Origin: Marinomonas maritima
GTDB lineage: Bacteria > Pseudomonadota > Gammaproteobacteria > Pseudomonadales > Marinomonadaceae
Assembly (NCBI RefSeq): GCF_024435075.2
Contig: NZ_JAMZEG020000001.1
Coordinates: forward strand, 1,178,001-1,242,000
Direction of reading: 5' to 3'
DNA: 64,000 nt
This document shows positions 43,748 to 52,725 of the stretch, in pieces. Below the pieces are notes generated by a model that did no database searches, was not told where the DNA came from, and worked only from the letters and a program-made list of their open reading frames with translations. Both the position numbers and the translations under genes were made by a program. The first letter of the stretch is position 1, and each line of letters begins with the position of its first letter.

Positions 43748-44218
43748 ATGATTAATTTTAAGCAAAACCTAAGATTTACTTATATTACGCGAGGTATTGC
43801 CGCAGCACTGCTCATTACCCAAGTGACAGCGTGTGGTACCTTACTTTATCCTGAGCGTCGCGGCCAAACGAATGGTCAGATTGATATTGGTGTAGCGGCA
43901 CTCGACGCAATTGGTCTGTTGTTTTTCTTTGTTCCTGGTGTGGTGGCCTTTGGCGTGGACTTTATTACTGGCGCTATTTATTTACCAGGCGGTGGTATGG
44001 CAAGTCTGACAGAAGATGAGCTAAATTCGATTAAGAATGGTCCAGATTCCATGGACGTTGAAAAATTTATAACAGTGATGGCACAACGTAGTGATATTCT
44101 ACTGCCCAAAGATACCTATTCCGATCAGCTGACGGTGAGGGCTATGTCGTCTACCCAGTCTTTAAAAGTAGCGATGGGGTTGTCTAACGAACAATTTTCT
44201 TTTGCGCAAACGTATTAA
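43748..44218 (+). CDS. Conserved lipoprotein of unknown function
   Basis: 156 residues. The signal segment about 14-28 ends in the lipobox VTAC, so Cys29 is probably lipidated. It continues GTLLYPERRGQTNGQIDIGVAALD, then a hydrophobic stretch (AIGLLFFFVPGVVAFGVDFITGAIYLP). I recognise the pattern as a conserved exported family in pseudomonads without known function. ATG preceded by AAGGAC. A long hairpin and a palindrome with T run follow. Confidence 0.78.
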   Translation: MINFKQNLRFTYITRGIAAALLITQVTACGTLLYPERRGQTNGQIDIGVAALDAIGLLFFFVPGVVAFGVDFITGAIYLPGGGMASLTEDELNSIKNGPDSMDVEKFITVMAQRSDILLPKDTYSDQLTVRAMSSTQSLKVAMGLSNEQFSFAQTY

Positions 44219-44224
44219 GTTAGG

Positions 44225-44252
44225 GTTGGGTCTTTAGATTTAAAGACCCAAC
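44225..44252. repeat. Perfect inverted repeat downstream of the lipoprotein gene
   Basis: GTTGGGTCTTTA (44225-44236) and TAAAGACCCAAC (44241-44252) form a 12-bp perfect stem with loop GATT, seven bases after the stop. No T run follows, so it may be a message 3' end or stability element. Confidence 0.65.
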
Positions 44253-44280
44253 GTAGTCAGTTAAACACACAAATAGACTA

Positions 44281-44308
44281 TACATAGCATCGATGCTATG
44301 TATTTTTT
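44281..44308 (+). terminator. Palindromic terminator-like element
   Basis: Positions 44281-44302 form a perfect 22-base palindrome (half-site TACATAGCATC) followed by six T. It can fold into an 8 to 9 bp hairpin ending in a U tract, so it would end transcription of the lipoprotein gene. Confidence 0.7.
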
Positions 44309-44508
44309 AGAATCGTGTTGTGTGATGTTGTGACCAAAGTTTAGGCTATCACCTATGTCTTCCATGTGAATGTACTTCCTCTTATTCTGTTCGCCATGAT
44401 ATTGATAGTGGCTCTTTTTCACCCTAATTCGACTCAAAACACATGGTTAAAATGCCGGAAGGTATCAGTATATAAGTTAATCTGAGTGGGGGATTGGACT
44501 TCCCAGAT

Positions 44509-46227
44509 TTAATGGATATGGTGTTGTAGCTGGTAAGATTGAATCCATGTTGTCAATTTATCAGCAGGTATAGGTTTAGCAATATAATACCCTTGGCCAC
44601 GTAAACAGCCTATATCAATGAGAGCTTGCTCGTGTTCTCGTGATTCAACCCCTTCCGCTATTAGGTTGTAGTTGAACGCCTTACTTAGTTCGACGATGCA
44701 TACAACGATGGATCGATCTTCTTGGTTGGATAAAAGGTTTTGTACAAAACTCTGATCAATTTTTAGTGTATTTAGTGGTAGTTGCTTCAAATAACTAAGT
44801 GAAGCATAACCGGTTCCAAAGTCGTCCAATGCGATTTGAACGCCTAATTTACAGCAGGCCTTCACAACATCTACAGCGTTTCGTATATCAGACAGTGAAA
44901 CGGTCTCTAACACTTCAAGTTCCAATAATTTTGGGTTGATATTGGGTGAATTCTGCAAGAGTTGCTCCAGACGTTTAACAAAACCTTTGCTGAGTAGGTG
45001 AGCAGGGGCAATGTTGACACTGATAACTAAGTCATTTATTTGCCATATTGCGTGCTGACGCAGCGCTTCTTGAAGTACCCATTCTCCAATTAATATCCCT
45101 GTAGTTGGATGCTCTAACACTTCACTAAATTCACATGGGTGAAGGAATCCCATTGTTGGGTGATTCCAGCGGATAAGAGCTTCGACACCGAGTAAAGTAT
45201 GATGCACCATATCTACCTGAGGTTGGAAGTGAAGTTCAAACTCATGGCGAGCAATACCGCGTTCAGCGGCTTGGAGCATGGCTCTTTGTTGATATTGACG
45301 ACGTTCTTCTTCAGGGTCAAAAAAAAGAATATTGTTGTTCCCCATATTCTTTGCTTGATACATGGTTTGATCAGCTCGTCGTAAAATGGTGTCTGCGTCT
45401 AAACTATCGTTCGAAACCAACGCGACTCCAATGCTTGCCGACACTTGAACTTGACATTCAAACTCTGCCAATTCAATCGGGGTGTTCACCAAACTGATCA
45501 GTCGATTGAGAAAACCGTCGCATTCTTCTTGACTGCTGACGTCTTGTAATAATAAGACAAACTCATCACCACCGATTCTAGCGAGCGTGTCGTTTTTACG
45601 AATAATTTGTTTAAGTCTGTTTGCAATGGTCACCAGTACATAATCACCTGAATCATGACCATAATTATCATTAATAGGTTTAAAGTTATCTAAATCAAGA
45701 AATGCAACAGCGGCTGAATCTCTGTTGACTACAATATGTTGCAAGTTTTGCAGCAGTAAAGTGCGGCTGGCTAATCCTGTTAAGTTGTCGTAATGCGCCA
45801 TATCATGGAGTTTTTTTTCTAACTCTGCTTTATGAATGGAACTAATGATGGCATGAATGAGTTGTGGGCTTTGTAACTGGCTTTTAAGTAAATAGTCGCT
45901 AGCACCAAGTCGCATCGCTTCGGCAGCGACTTCTTCGTCACCTAACCCTGTCACCATTATAACTGCGCAGGAACTTTCCATAACTGTGCGTATAGTGTTG
46001 AGAAGCGTGAGTCCAGAGCTAAGCCCCAATCGATAGTCTATAATGACGCAATCGTAATCGTCGTTGTCTAGAAACGTCATCGAGTCTTCCACAGAAGATG
46101 CTTCCGAAATATCAATATCTATATCAGATTTAGACAACATCCTGCGCAGACGTTCGCGATCAACATCGTCGTCGTCAACGATGAGTAATTTTAAGGCATG
46201 TGCTACTTCGGCCTCTAATACTTCCAT
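44509..46227 (-). CDS. Response regulator with GGDEF and EAL domains
   Basis: Cytoplasmic c-di-GMP enzyme controlled by phosphorylation. From the ATG at 46227, with GGAG five bases upstream, it has 572 residues (an earlier ATG at 46263 overlaps the previous gene). Receiver about 12-130 (LKLLIVDDDDVDRERL; phospho-Asp in CVIIDYRLG), GGDEF about 150-305 with intact RIGGDEFVLLL, EAL about 315-565 with GVEALIRWNHP, and later catalytic segments LALDDFGTGYASLSYL-like and LKIDQSFV. Both signatures are intact, so it could make or break c-di-GMP. Third gene of a kinase-receiver-effector module. Confidence 0.92.
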   Translation of the reverse strand: MEVLEAEVAHALKLLIVDDDDVDRERLRRMLSKSDIDIDISEASSVEDSMTFLDNDDYDCVIIDYRLGLSSGLTLLNTIRTVMESSCAVIMVTGLGDEEVAAEAMRLGASDYLLKSQLQSPQLIHAIISSIHKAELEKKLHDMAHYDNLTGLASRTLLLQNLQHIVVNRDSAAVAFLDLDNFKPINDNYGHDSGDYVLVTIANRLKQIIRKNDTLARIGGDEFVLLLQDVSSQEECDGFLNRLISLVNTPIELAEFECQVQVSASIGVALVSNDSLDADTILRRADQTMYQAKNMGNNNILFFDPEEERRQYQQRAMLQAAERGIARHEFELHFQPQVDMVHHTLLGVEALIRWNHPTMGFLHPCEFSEVLEHPTTGILIGEWVLQEALRQHAIWQINDLVISVNIAPAHLLSKGFVKRLEQLLQNSPNINPKLLELEVLETVSLSDIRNAVDVVKACCKLGVQIALDDFGTGYASLSYLKQLPLNTLKIDQSFVQNLLSNQEDRSIVVCIVELSKAFNYNLIAEGVESREHEQALIDIGCLRGQGYYIAKPIPADKLTTWIQSYQLQHHIH

Positions 46228-46240
46228 GACGTCTCCAGGC

Positions 46241-46666
46241 TTAACTATTTGGCTCAACCGCATTTCTATAGGCGTCCATTAGGACAGCTAGTTTTGCAAA
46301 CTGTGGTCCTACTGCCGATTTGACCATATAGCCAGCAACATTATTGTCATAAGCTCGTGAACGATCGCTGTCATCATTTGACGTTGTAAGAATGAAAATA
46401 ATCGTATCTTGCAAGCTTGAATCGTCACGTACATACTCTAAAAATTCAAAGCCATTCATAACTGGCATGTTTAAATCTAATAAAACCAAGTAGGGAGAGG
46501 TTAAAGTTCTATTTGGGTGTTTGTTTTCGAGTATTTCAATGGCTATCTTGCCGTGTTCTGCGTAAACAAGGTTTATATCGGGCGCTACTTTTCTTAGACT
46601 GCGAGTAATGGATTCCGCTGCGACATCGTCATCTTCAACGATGAGTACGCTTAACTCTTTAATCAT
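46241..46666 (-). CDS. Single-domain response regulator (CheY/Rcp1-like)
   Basis: 141 residues, a receiver only. Acidic pair EDDD near residue 11, phospho-Asp64 in LVLLDLNMPVMNGFEF, the Thr in FILTTSN and the Lys in GYMVKSAV are all present, so it should be phosphorylated. It overlaps the kinase gene by eight bases. It resembles Rcp1-type receivers paired with PAS or phytochrome kinases. Likely relays phosphate from the kinase, perhaps to the downstream receiver-GGDEF-EAL protein. Confidence 0.92.
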   Translation of the reverse strand: MIKELSVLIVEDDDVAAESITRSLRKVAPDINLVYAEHGKIAIEILENKHPNRTLTSPYLVLLDLNMPVMNGFEFLEYVRDDSSLQDTIIFILTTSNDDSDRSRAYDNNVAGYMVKSAVGPQFAKLAVLMDAYRNAVEPNS

Positions 46667-48152
46667 GAGTATCCTTCCTTAAAAATCGAGGCCACCATAC
46701 ATGAAATGTCACCCCTCTTTGATGCGTATTGGATTCAACACTGATGCGTCCGCCATGCGTTTCGACTAAACGACGGCTGACAGATAAACCAATTCCCGTA
46801 CCGCTGCGCTCATTGGACGTCACCGTTTGGAATAAACGAAAAATTCGTGCAAAAGCGGCTTCGGGAATACCGGGGCCATCATCACAAATAGTAAAGTGGC
46901 AGAGGTTGTTTTCAGCCACACAGCCAATCGCTATTGAGCCAGTATCTTTATCATGATGCTTAATGGCATTGCTGATGAGATTGCGCATGACCGTTTCTAG
47001 GGGGGTCCATACCGATGTGAAGTGCTCTAACTGGATGTCTCGCGTTACAGTGACACCATGTGGTATTTCTAATAATTCGAATATATTTTCGAGTAGCGCA
47101 TTTACATTAATGTCTTGCGTATTGGACTCTATTTTTCCTGCTCGCGCATAGGTCAATAAATTGTCGATAAGATTTTCCATTCGTTGAATACGAACATCAA
47201 TGCGATTAATGTTGTGTATAACATGTGGTAGTGTCTCAGAATCGATATCCTCCTTAACCCATTCTAATAAATCAGCAATACCTCGCAATGGTGAGCGTAA
47301 ATCATGAGAGGCAACATAGGTGAATTCTTCTAAATTCGTGTTGGTTTCGCGTAATTCTTGTTCCATTCGTTTACGTTGAGTAATGTCTAATAAAGAAACA
47401 AGCACTAATTCATTATTTTCTTCATCTTCAAAAGGGCTTAACCCTATTTCCACAGGAAACTCGCGGCCATCCTTATGCAGGGCGGTCAGGTCTCGGCCTA
47501 CGCCCATCATTCTAGGTGTTGGGTTTTGGTGAAAAGAATTGCGTAAATGATCATGGTGCTTGCGATACCGCTGAGGCAAAAGCATATCCATTGATTGATT
47601 TATCAACTCTTCTGAGGTGTAGCCGAAAGACTCACAAAGCACATCATTCGTTAAGCGAATAAGACCACCAGAATCGATCACTAATACGCCGTGAGGGGCA
47701 TTTTGTATTGAACGCTGGAACATGTTGCTAGCACGTTGCCTTGTTGTTAGGTCGATTAAAGTTGCTAACACAAAGGTATTTTCATCTTGCTGTATTGGGT
47801 TTAAGCCAATTTCTATAGGAATATGGCCACCATTTTTCTTGCGAGCGAAGAGCGCTTGACCCACTCCCATTTGGCGTTTACGAGGCTGATTAAAATATTG
47901 CATCATGAGTTTTTTGTGATTGGCTTGAAACTCTAAGGGCAGCAAAAAATCAATATCCGATCCGAGAAGCTCTTTTGGTGAGTAGCCCAATATGTCAGAA
48001 AGTGTGTCATTGACGAACAGAATTTGTGCATCAGTATTGACGACCATGGCACCCATAGGCAGACAGGACACCAATTGTTGTAAAAAGGTGTCTTCTGCCA
48101 ACACCTTGTCATTTATCGATGTAGTATTAACGGCTTCTTTATGATCCATCAT
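46659..48152 (-). CDS. PAS-domain sensor histidine kinase
   Basis: About 497 residues from the ATG at 48152 (other starts at 48176, 48161 and 48149 are possible; none has a strong ribosome site, GGAA before 48152 being the best). Two tandem, similar PAS domains (about 20-130 and 145-260; LFVNDTLSDILGYSPKELLG and RLTNDVLCESFGYTSEELIN), each followed by MGVGxxLxAxxKxGxxxPIEIGL-like sequence. HisKA carries the phospho-His in VASHDLRSPLRGIADLL, and the ATPase domain has GDGPGIPEAAF-like and GTGIGLSVSRRLVE segments. No membrane helix, so a cytosolic sensor. Signal unknown. Confidence 0.92.
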   Translation of the reverse strand: MMDHKEAVNTTSINDKVLAEDTFLQQLVSCLPMGAMVVNTDAQILFVNDTLSDILGYSPKELLGSDIDFLLPLEFQANHKKLMMQYFNQPRKRQMGVGQALFARKKNGGHIPIEIGLNPIQQDENTFVLATLIDLTTRQRASNMFQRSIQNAPHGVLVIDSGGLIRLTNDVLCESFGYTSEELINQSMDMLLPQRYRKHHDHLRNSFHQNPTPRMMGVGRDLTALHKDGREFPVEIGLSPFEDEENNELVLVSLLDITQRKRMEQELRETNTNLEEFTYVASHDLRSPLRGIADLLEWVKEDIDSETLPHVIHNINRIDVRIQRMENLIDNLLTYARAGKIESNTQDINVNALLENIFELLEIPHGVTVTRDIQLEHFTSVWTPLETVMRNLISNAIKHHDKDTGSIAIGCVAENNLCHFTICDDGPGIPEAAFARIFRLFQTVTSNERSGTGIGLSVSRRLVETHGGRISVESNTHQRGVTFHVWWPRFLRKDTHD

Positions 48153-48361
48153 GTATTCCATTTGTAAATAAATCACTGTGTCTATATATGGATAGACTAG
48201 GAACGAAGAAACATCAATTAACCGATCGATTAATTATGTTTAAAAAAGTATTTATTACAATACGATGGCATGAATAATGACGGGTAAAAAGTGTGTGGGA
48301 AGGGCCTTCTGTCGTCTTAACCTAACAAGAAGGCCTCTTGGGTATTTGTCTAAAACTGTGT

Positions 48362-49426
48362 TTAATCGAAGGTCAGTCTTTGTGTTTTAAGCAAAGCACT
48401 GCTGCTGGTGTTAATTAACGTGCCTTTCTTACTTTCGATAAGGAAGACTTCGAGGTTTTCCTCTTTGGCAATTTTAGCGCCTTCCACAGGACCAAGACAC
48501 AACATCGCTGTTGCCCATGCATCGCTGACTCTAGGGTCGGTTCCAAACACAGACGCTGATACAAGGTTATGAGTAATGGGCTTTCCTGTACTTGGGTTTA
48601 TGATGTGTGAATACTCTACACCGTTGTCATCAAAATAGCGGTTATATGTACCGGATGTGTCCAGTGTCACGCCATTTTGGTCGACAACCGTCATGACTTG
48701 ATAGACTTTTGGAGTACCGTCAGCCGAAGGGATTGGACTTTGAATGGCCACTCGCCATTTGTCGCCATCAGGTTTGTGTCCTTTAATCTTCATGTCGCCA
48801 CCAAATTGCACCATGTAGTTATCGTAGCCTTTGGCTTCCAGTACATCGCTTAACTTGCTAATGGTGTAGCCTTCACCCATAGAGGAAAAATCAAGCTGTA
48901 AAAAAGGGCGAGTTTTGCGTACACGCAGATTCTCTTCGTCTATTTCTATTTTATCGATTCCCAACTCTGATTTGAGTGCGGTTAGTTCTTCTGGTGTTGG
49001 TACATGAAGTTTGTCTGTTTTAAAACCCCATAAATCGAACAAAGGCCCAATGGTAGGATCGTAACAACCTTCCGATTTTGCATGTATTTCTTGGGCTATT
49101 TTAACCAAATCAACAAAGTCTTGAGAAGTTGGTTGCCAAGCCACAGAAAGGCTACGGTTAAATTCGGAGATGAAGGAATCAGACCGGTAAGTGGAAAGTT
49201 CTTTATCAATCTGAGCAAGCGTTGCATTAAACTCCGACTGAACTTCGGTCGCGGACGTTGCATCTTCCGTCCAAAATAGAATCTGGTAGGTTGTGCCTTG
49301 AGCGTAACCTTCAACGCTTTCAAGTTTGGGTGGCTCACTACATCCGACTAAAAAAACCATCATTAGTAGAGCGCCAATGCTCGCCACCTTGGTTGCTTTA
49401 ACACCAGATTTGATCGAAGTAGACAT
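48362..49426 (-). CDS. apbE: FAD:protein FMN transferase (ApbE), lipoprotein
   Basis: Attaches FMN covalently to Thr in target flavoproteins such as NqrB, NqrC or RnfG in the periplasm. 354 residues. Lipobox FLVGC places the lipidated Cys at 29. Conserved segments: ELSTYRSDSFISEFNR (about 79-94), YDPTIGPLFDLWGF (about 125-138), LDFSSMGEGYTISKLSD and VTLDTSGTYNRYF, then YSHIINPSTGKPI with the catalytic region. Its targets are not in this window. Isolated between the signalling module and the AraC gene. Confidence 0.93.
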   Translation of the reverse strand: MSTSIKSGVKATKVASIGALLMMVFLVGCSEPPKLESVEGYAQGTTYQILFWTEDATSATEVQSEFNATLAQIDKELSTYRSDSFISEFNRSLSVAWQPTSQDFVDLVKIAQEIHAKSEGCYDPTIGPLFDLWGFKTDKLHVPTPEELTALKSELGIDKIEIDEENLRVRKTRPFLQLDFSSMGEGYTISKLSDVLEAKGYDNYMVQFGGDMKIKGHKPDGDKWRVAIQSPIPSADGTPKVYQVMTVVDQNGVTLDTSGTYNRYFDDNGVEYSHIINPSTGKPITHNLVSASVFGTDPRVSDAWATAMLCLGPVEGAKIAKEENLEVFLIESKKGTLINTSSSALLKTQRLTFD

Positions 49427-49580
49427 GTGATTTAAGCCTTATGGACAGTGAATTTAGCAAGTCTACCAGCAGGCTATGATCAACTCTATCGAACCGTTTA
49501 TTATCCACATTAATGTGCATTTTATTTACTTTTTTACTTCGCAAGTTCAAGCGTCACTGTCACTCGATATTTTTTTTACA

Positions 49581-50567
49581 TTAAAGTGCTGGCAAAAGAC
49601 CGCTTCTTACTGCACCGGGTGATATCCCCGTTGTTCGTTTAAATGCTCTACTGAAGGAAGCGGCTGAACTATAGCCAAGTCGATCGGCGATGTCGTCAAG
49701 TGACAGATTATCTCGGCTGATCCATTGGCTTGCCAGTCGCATGCGCAGGTTACCCAGATATTGCTGTGGTGTGGAATGGGTTAACTCGGTAAATCGTTCA
49801 GCAAAGACAGATCGTGATACTCCCATTTCGGAGGCCATATCTGCCACAGACCATTGTCGCCCTGGATCATGATGCAGGGCAGATAAAACCTGAGCCAGTT
49901 TTGGGTCGCGCATTGCTTCAACCCAACCGCACACGTTGCACCCGATTTCTACCCAGCGACGTAAAATGGCCGCTGCCACCACATCGGCAAGTCGCGTCAA
50001 GATCACGCTATATCCTGGTCGCTTGGCCTTCAACTCTTTGGTCATTACATCAAGGATGGCAGGAATTTGCGGGTCATAATCGGGTACCGTTTCAATATGC
50101 ATTACTTCTGGCTTTAAATGTGCCAATGGATGAAGCCAGCCCAAATCGAATTCCATGGCGCAACTGAAAATAAAATTGTTTTTTGATTGGCATATTTTAG
50201 TGTCACAAGCGCTGATTTCCGACGTGGCATCACATAATTGCACCTTTTCAAAGGCATCAATGCTGACCAGTGGCACACCGTCTTCGCTATAAATATCATG
50301 AGTACCTGCGCAAGGCATCAATACTGCATCACCGCATGCAAGCTGGTGCACCGTTCCACTTCGGGTTCGCAGCAATACTGAACCTTGTCCGATGAAGTGA
50401 AAGTACGCCAACCTTTTATCCGATTCTTCTCCAAATTTCAGACCGAATGGTGCGGAAATTTCGACTCGTCTGTACTCAAGGCCTTTAAGGCGCACGCCAG
50501 ACAAAAGCTCGTTCATCATGTCGTGTCGAGTTTCATTAGTTGAGTTGTTTGACAGGGAAGGTTGCAT
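49581..50567 (-). CDS. AraC-family regulator with cupin sensor domain
   Basis: About 328 residues from the ATG at 50567, which has GGAG four bases upstream; the frame is open to 50630, but the inverted repeat at 50574-50621 would then be coding. N-terminal cupin-type domain (about 20-190; YFHFIGQGSVLLRTRSG, GDAVLMPCAGTHDI) and two C-terminal AraC helix-turn-helices (VADMASEMGVSRSVFAERF and LDDIADRLGYSSAASFSRAF). Family members with this sensor usually control an adjacent efflux or oxidoreductase gene; here the divergent MFS pump is the obvious target. The ligand is unknown. By eye the GC content is higher than in the neighbours. Confidence 0.9.
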   Translation of the reverse strand: MQPSLSNNSTNETRHDMMNELLSGVRLKGLEYRRVEISAPFGLKFGEESDKRLAYFHFIGQGSVLLRTRSGTVHQLACGDAVLMPCAGTHDIYSEDGVPLVSIDAFEKVQLCDATSEISACDTKICQSKNNFIFSCAMEFDLGWLHPLAHLKPEVMHIETVPDYDPQIPAILDVMTKELKAKRPGYSVILTRLADVVAAAILRRWVEIGCNVCGWVEAMRDPKLAQVLSALHHDPGRQWSVADMASEMGVSRSVFAERFTELTHSTPQQYLGNLRMRLASQWISRDNLSLDDIADRLGYSSAASFSRAFKRTTGISPGAVRSGLLPAL

Positions 50568-50573
50568 GGCGCT

Positions 50574-50621
50574 CCGGACGATATGGTATGAATTTAAGAT
50601 ATATTGGTATATATCGTCCGG
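50574..50621. promoter_or_regulatory. Operator-like inverted repeat between AraC and MFS genes
   Basis: CCGGACGATAT (50574-50584) and ATATCGTCCGG (50611-50621) are a perfect 11-base inverted repeat 26 bases apart. A second one, GATATAT/ATATATC (50598-50615), sits inside it. It lies directly upstream of both divergent genes, the expected place for an autoregulatory site. Confidence 0.6.
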
Positions 50622-50677
50622 CCTGTCCATATTATTCTGTATGCAGTGTACAAACCTTCATTTTAAGAGGAATTTTG

Positions 50678-51874
50678 ATGTCAAATACAATAAATGGGAC
50701 TCCGGTGTTGGTACAAAATGTACCCGCTTGGGGGGCAGTGATAGCGATGACGTTAGGTGTTTTCGGGTTGGTTACGGCAGAGTTTCTGCCGGCCAGCCTT
50801 TTAACGCCAATGGCTTCCGATCTTTCAATTACCGAAGGTATGGCCGGGCAAGCGGTTTCGGCTACTGCTATTTTTGCGGTGATTGCCAGTCTTTTAATAG
50901 CCACCGTTACCCGCAGGATTGATCGTCGTTATGTTTTGCTGGGATTTTCGATGCTGTTAACCATCTCGAATGTTCTTGTCGCCCTTGCACCGAATTTTGT
51001 TTTGCTGATGACAGGGCGCGTACTACTCGGAATTGCCCTTGGTGGCTTCTGGACTATGGCGGCAGCCACCGTTATGCGTCTGGTACCTGACAAAAGTATT
51101 CCACGTGCGCTGGCTATTTTGTTTAGTGGTGTTTCGGCAGCGACCATTTTTGCCGCACCGCTAGGCAGCTATCTTGGCGGCATTATTGGCTGGCGTAATG
51201 TTTTTCTGCTGGCATCCTTGCTTGGCGTTTTAGCTCTTGTGGTTCAGTTTGCTACTTTGCCAAGAATGCCGCCGCGGGGGCGAGCGACATTACGTACCCT
51301 GATTGCGGTGATGAATCGCCCTCGAATGAAGTTCGGTTTGTTTGCGCTAGTGCTGATTTTTACAGGTCATTTTGCTTTATTCACCTATGTCCGACCTTTC
51401 CTTGAAAGCGTTACTGGAGTAGCAACCGCTGGTGTTTCGGGTATTCTACTGGGTTTTGGTGTTGCTAATTTTATCGGTACTTACATTGCAGGGGCTTTGA
51501 TTGCACGGTCGCTACGCCTGACGTTGACCATTATGCCGTTGATTATTGGTTTGGCTGGTATCGGGATGGTCAGTATTCAAGGTGCGGTTGCGCCAACGGC
51601 TGTATTAGTGGCTATCTGGGGAATGGCATTTGGTGGGGTTCCGGTTGCTTGGTCAACTTGGATTACACGTAGTGTCCCTGACGAAGCTGAAAGTGGTGGT
51701 GGGCTTCTGGTCGCCGCTATTCAGATTGGTATCGCGGCGGGGGCCGCGGCGGGTGGTTTTGTTTTTGATGTCAGTGGTGCACTTGGTGTTTTCACTATCT
51801 CCGCCCTGATACTTCTGGCCTCTGCTTTCATCGTTACGCTGGGCCTGCGGATCTCGCCTGTGGAAATAAAATAG
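50678..51874 (+). CDS. MFS efflux transporter, NepI-like (purine ribonucleoside type)
   Basis: 398 residues from the ATG at 50678 with AAGAGGAA upstream. Twelve membrane helices are expected. It follows E. coli NepI closely along its length: EFLPASLLTPMASDLSITEG, GRVLLGIALGGFWTMAAA, TMRLVP-like VMRLVPDKSIPRAL and PVAWSTWITRSVPDEAE. NepI exports purine ribonucleosides such as inosine. Substrate here is inference; other DHA1 drug or sugar pumps are alternatives. Divergent from the AraC gene and likely controlled by it. A hairpin follows the stop. Confidence 0.85.
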   Translation: MSNTINGTPVLVQNVPAWGAVIAMTLGVFGLVTAEFLPASLLTPMASDLSITEGMAGQAVSATAIFAVIASLLIATVTRRIDRRYVLLGFSMLLTISNVLVALAPNFVLLMTGRVLLGIALGGFWTMAAATVMRLVPDKSIPRALAILFSGVSAATIFAAPLGSYLGGIIGWRNVFLLASLLGVLALVVQFATLPRMPPRGRATLRTLIAVMNRPRMKFGLFALVLIFTGHFALFTYVRPFLESVTGVATAGVSGILLGFGVANFIGTYIAGALIARSLRLTLTIMPLIIGLAGIGMVSIQGAVAPTAVLVAIWGMAFGGVPVAWSTWITRSVPDEAESGGGLLVAAIQIGIAAGAAAGGFVFDVSGALGVFTISALILLASAFIVTLGLRISPVEIK

Positions 51875-51903
51875 TGTAAATATCGTTCATTTCTAATATC
51901 TCA

Positions 51904-51931
51904 CCCTCGGTTGTCTCACGATTACCGAGGG
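51904..51931. terminator. Hairpin between convergent MFS and LysE genes
   Basis: CCCTCGGT (51904-51911) pairs with ACCGAGGG (51924-51931), loop of 12. Only a weak T-rich tail (ATTTGTATTGT) follows, but its place between converging genes suggests termination. Confidence 0.6.
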
Positions 51932-51978
51932 ATTTGTATTGTCCCTAAACTGTCCCTCTTTGCCTTCTTGCATTAAAA

Positions 51979-52644
51979 TCAGTTTATCAATAATCGCAAA
52001 CCGAGTGATGTCATAAGTAAGCCAGTGACGCGTTCGATCCATATTTTAAAGACCAACACTTTCTTTTGAATTCTCGCTGACGTGAGTAAACAAGCAACTA
52101 AAGCAAACCAAACAAAATGCGCTAAAGCAATATAAGCACCATAGCTAAGCTCCATCAGCAAAGACGAATCGGTTGAAATGACTTGGCTAAACAACGAAAC
52201 GATGAATAGCATGGTTTTCGGGTTGAGTGCGTTACAAGCAAACCCTGACCAAAAAGCTGAACTATTTCTGGTGAGTTTGTTCTGAGGTAAATTTTCATTT
52301 TTTAATGGTTCAGATGTCTGATTGGTCTTTGTTTTAATTAAGATCCTCTTGATGTCCGGCCACAAAGCAGAAACACCTAACCAAATAAGATACATCCCCC
52401 CAAGGTAACGTAACGTATTCAACACCCAAACGTTGTTGGCAAATACAATACCGAGCCCGAATAAGGTATAAGCGAGATGAACACTAATCGCGGCACTAAT
52501 TCCCAAAGCGCATAAAATACCGTTGCGTCGTCCTTTTAATAACGCCACTTTTGACACCATGGCAAAATCCGGTCCGGGGCTAATCACTGCTAACAATGTA
52601 ATAACGGCAACGGAATACAATTCAAATTGATCTATGTTTATCAT
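51979..52644 (-). CDS. LysE/RhtB-family amino acid exporter
   Basis: 221-residue membrane protein with about six helices. The N-terminus AVITLLAVISPGPDFAMVSKVALLKGRRNGILCALGI carries the family motif SPGPD followed by GRRxG. A polar loop about 113-140 is lysine and asparagine rich, then SGFACNALNPKTMLFIVSLF is typical of the fourth-helix region. Exports an amino acid or derivative; the substrate is unknown. Divergent from the LysR gene, probably its regulator. Confidence 0.9.
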   Translation of the reverse strand: MINIDQFELYSVAVITLLAVISPGPDFAMVSKVALLKGRRNGILCALGISAAISVHLAYTLFGLGIVFANNVWVLNTLRYLGGMYLIWLGVSALWPDIKRILIKTKTNQTSEPLKNENLPQNKLTRNSSAFWSGFACNALNPKTMLFIVSLFSQVISTDSSLLMELSYGAYIALAHFVWFALVACLLTSARIQKKVLVFKIWIERVTGLLMTSLGLRLLIN

Positions 52645-52725
52645 GGTAAGAGACTCCTATCTGTGAATAATACGAGTATGAATTAAGATATTTATTAATA
52701 AAATCGATCATTAATAGAGGACACT

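Noticed and set aside
48303..48335. GGCCTTCT/AGAAGGCC inverted repeat downstream of apbE
   Set aside because: Loop is long and there is no T run on either strand; too weak to call as terminator.
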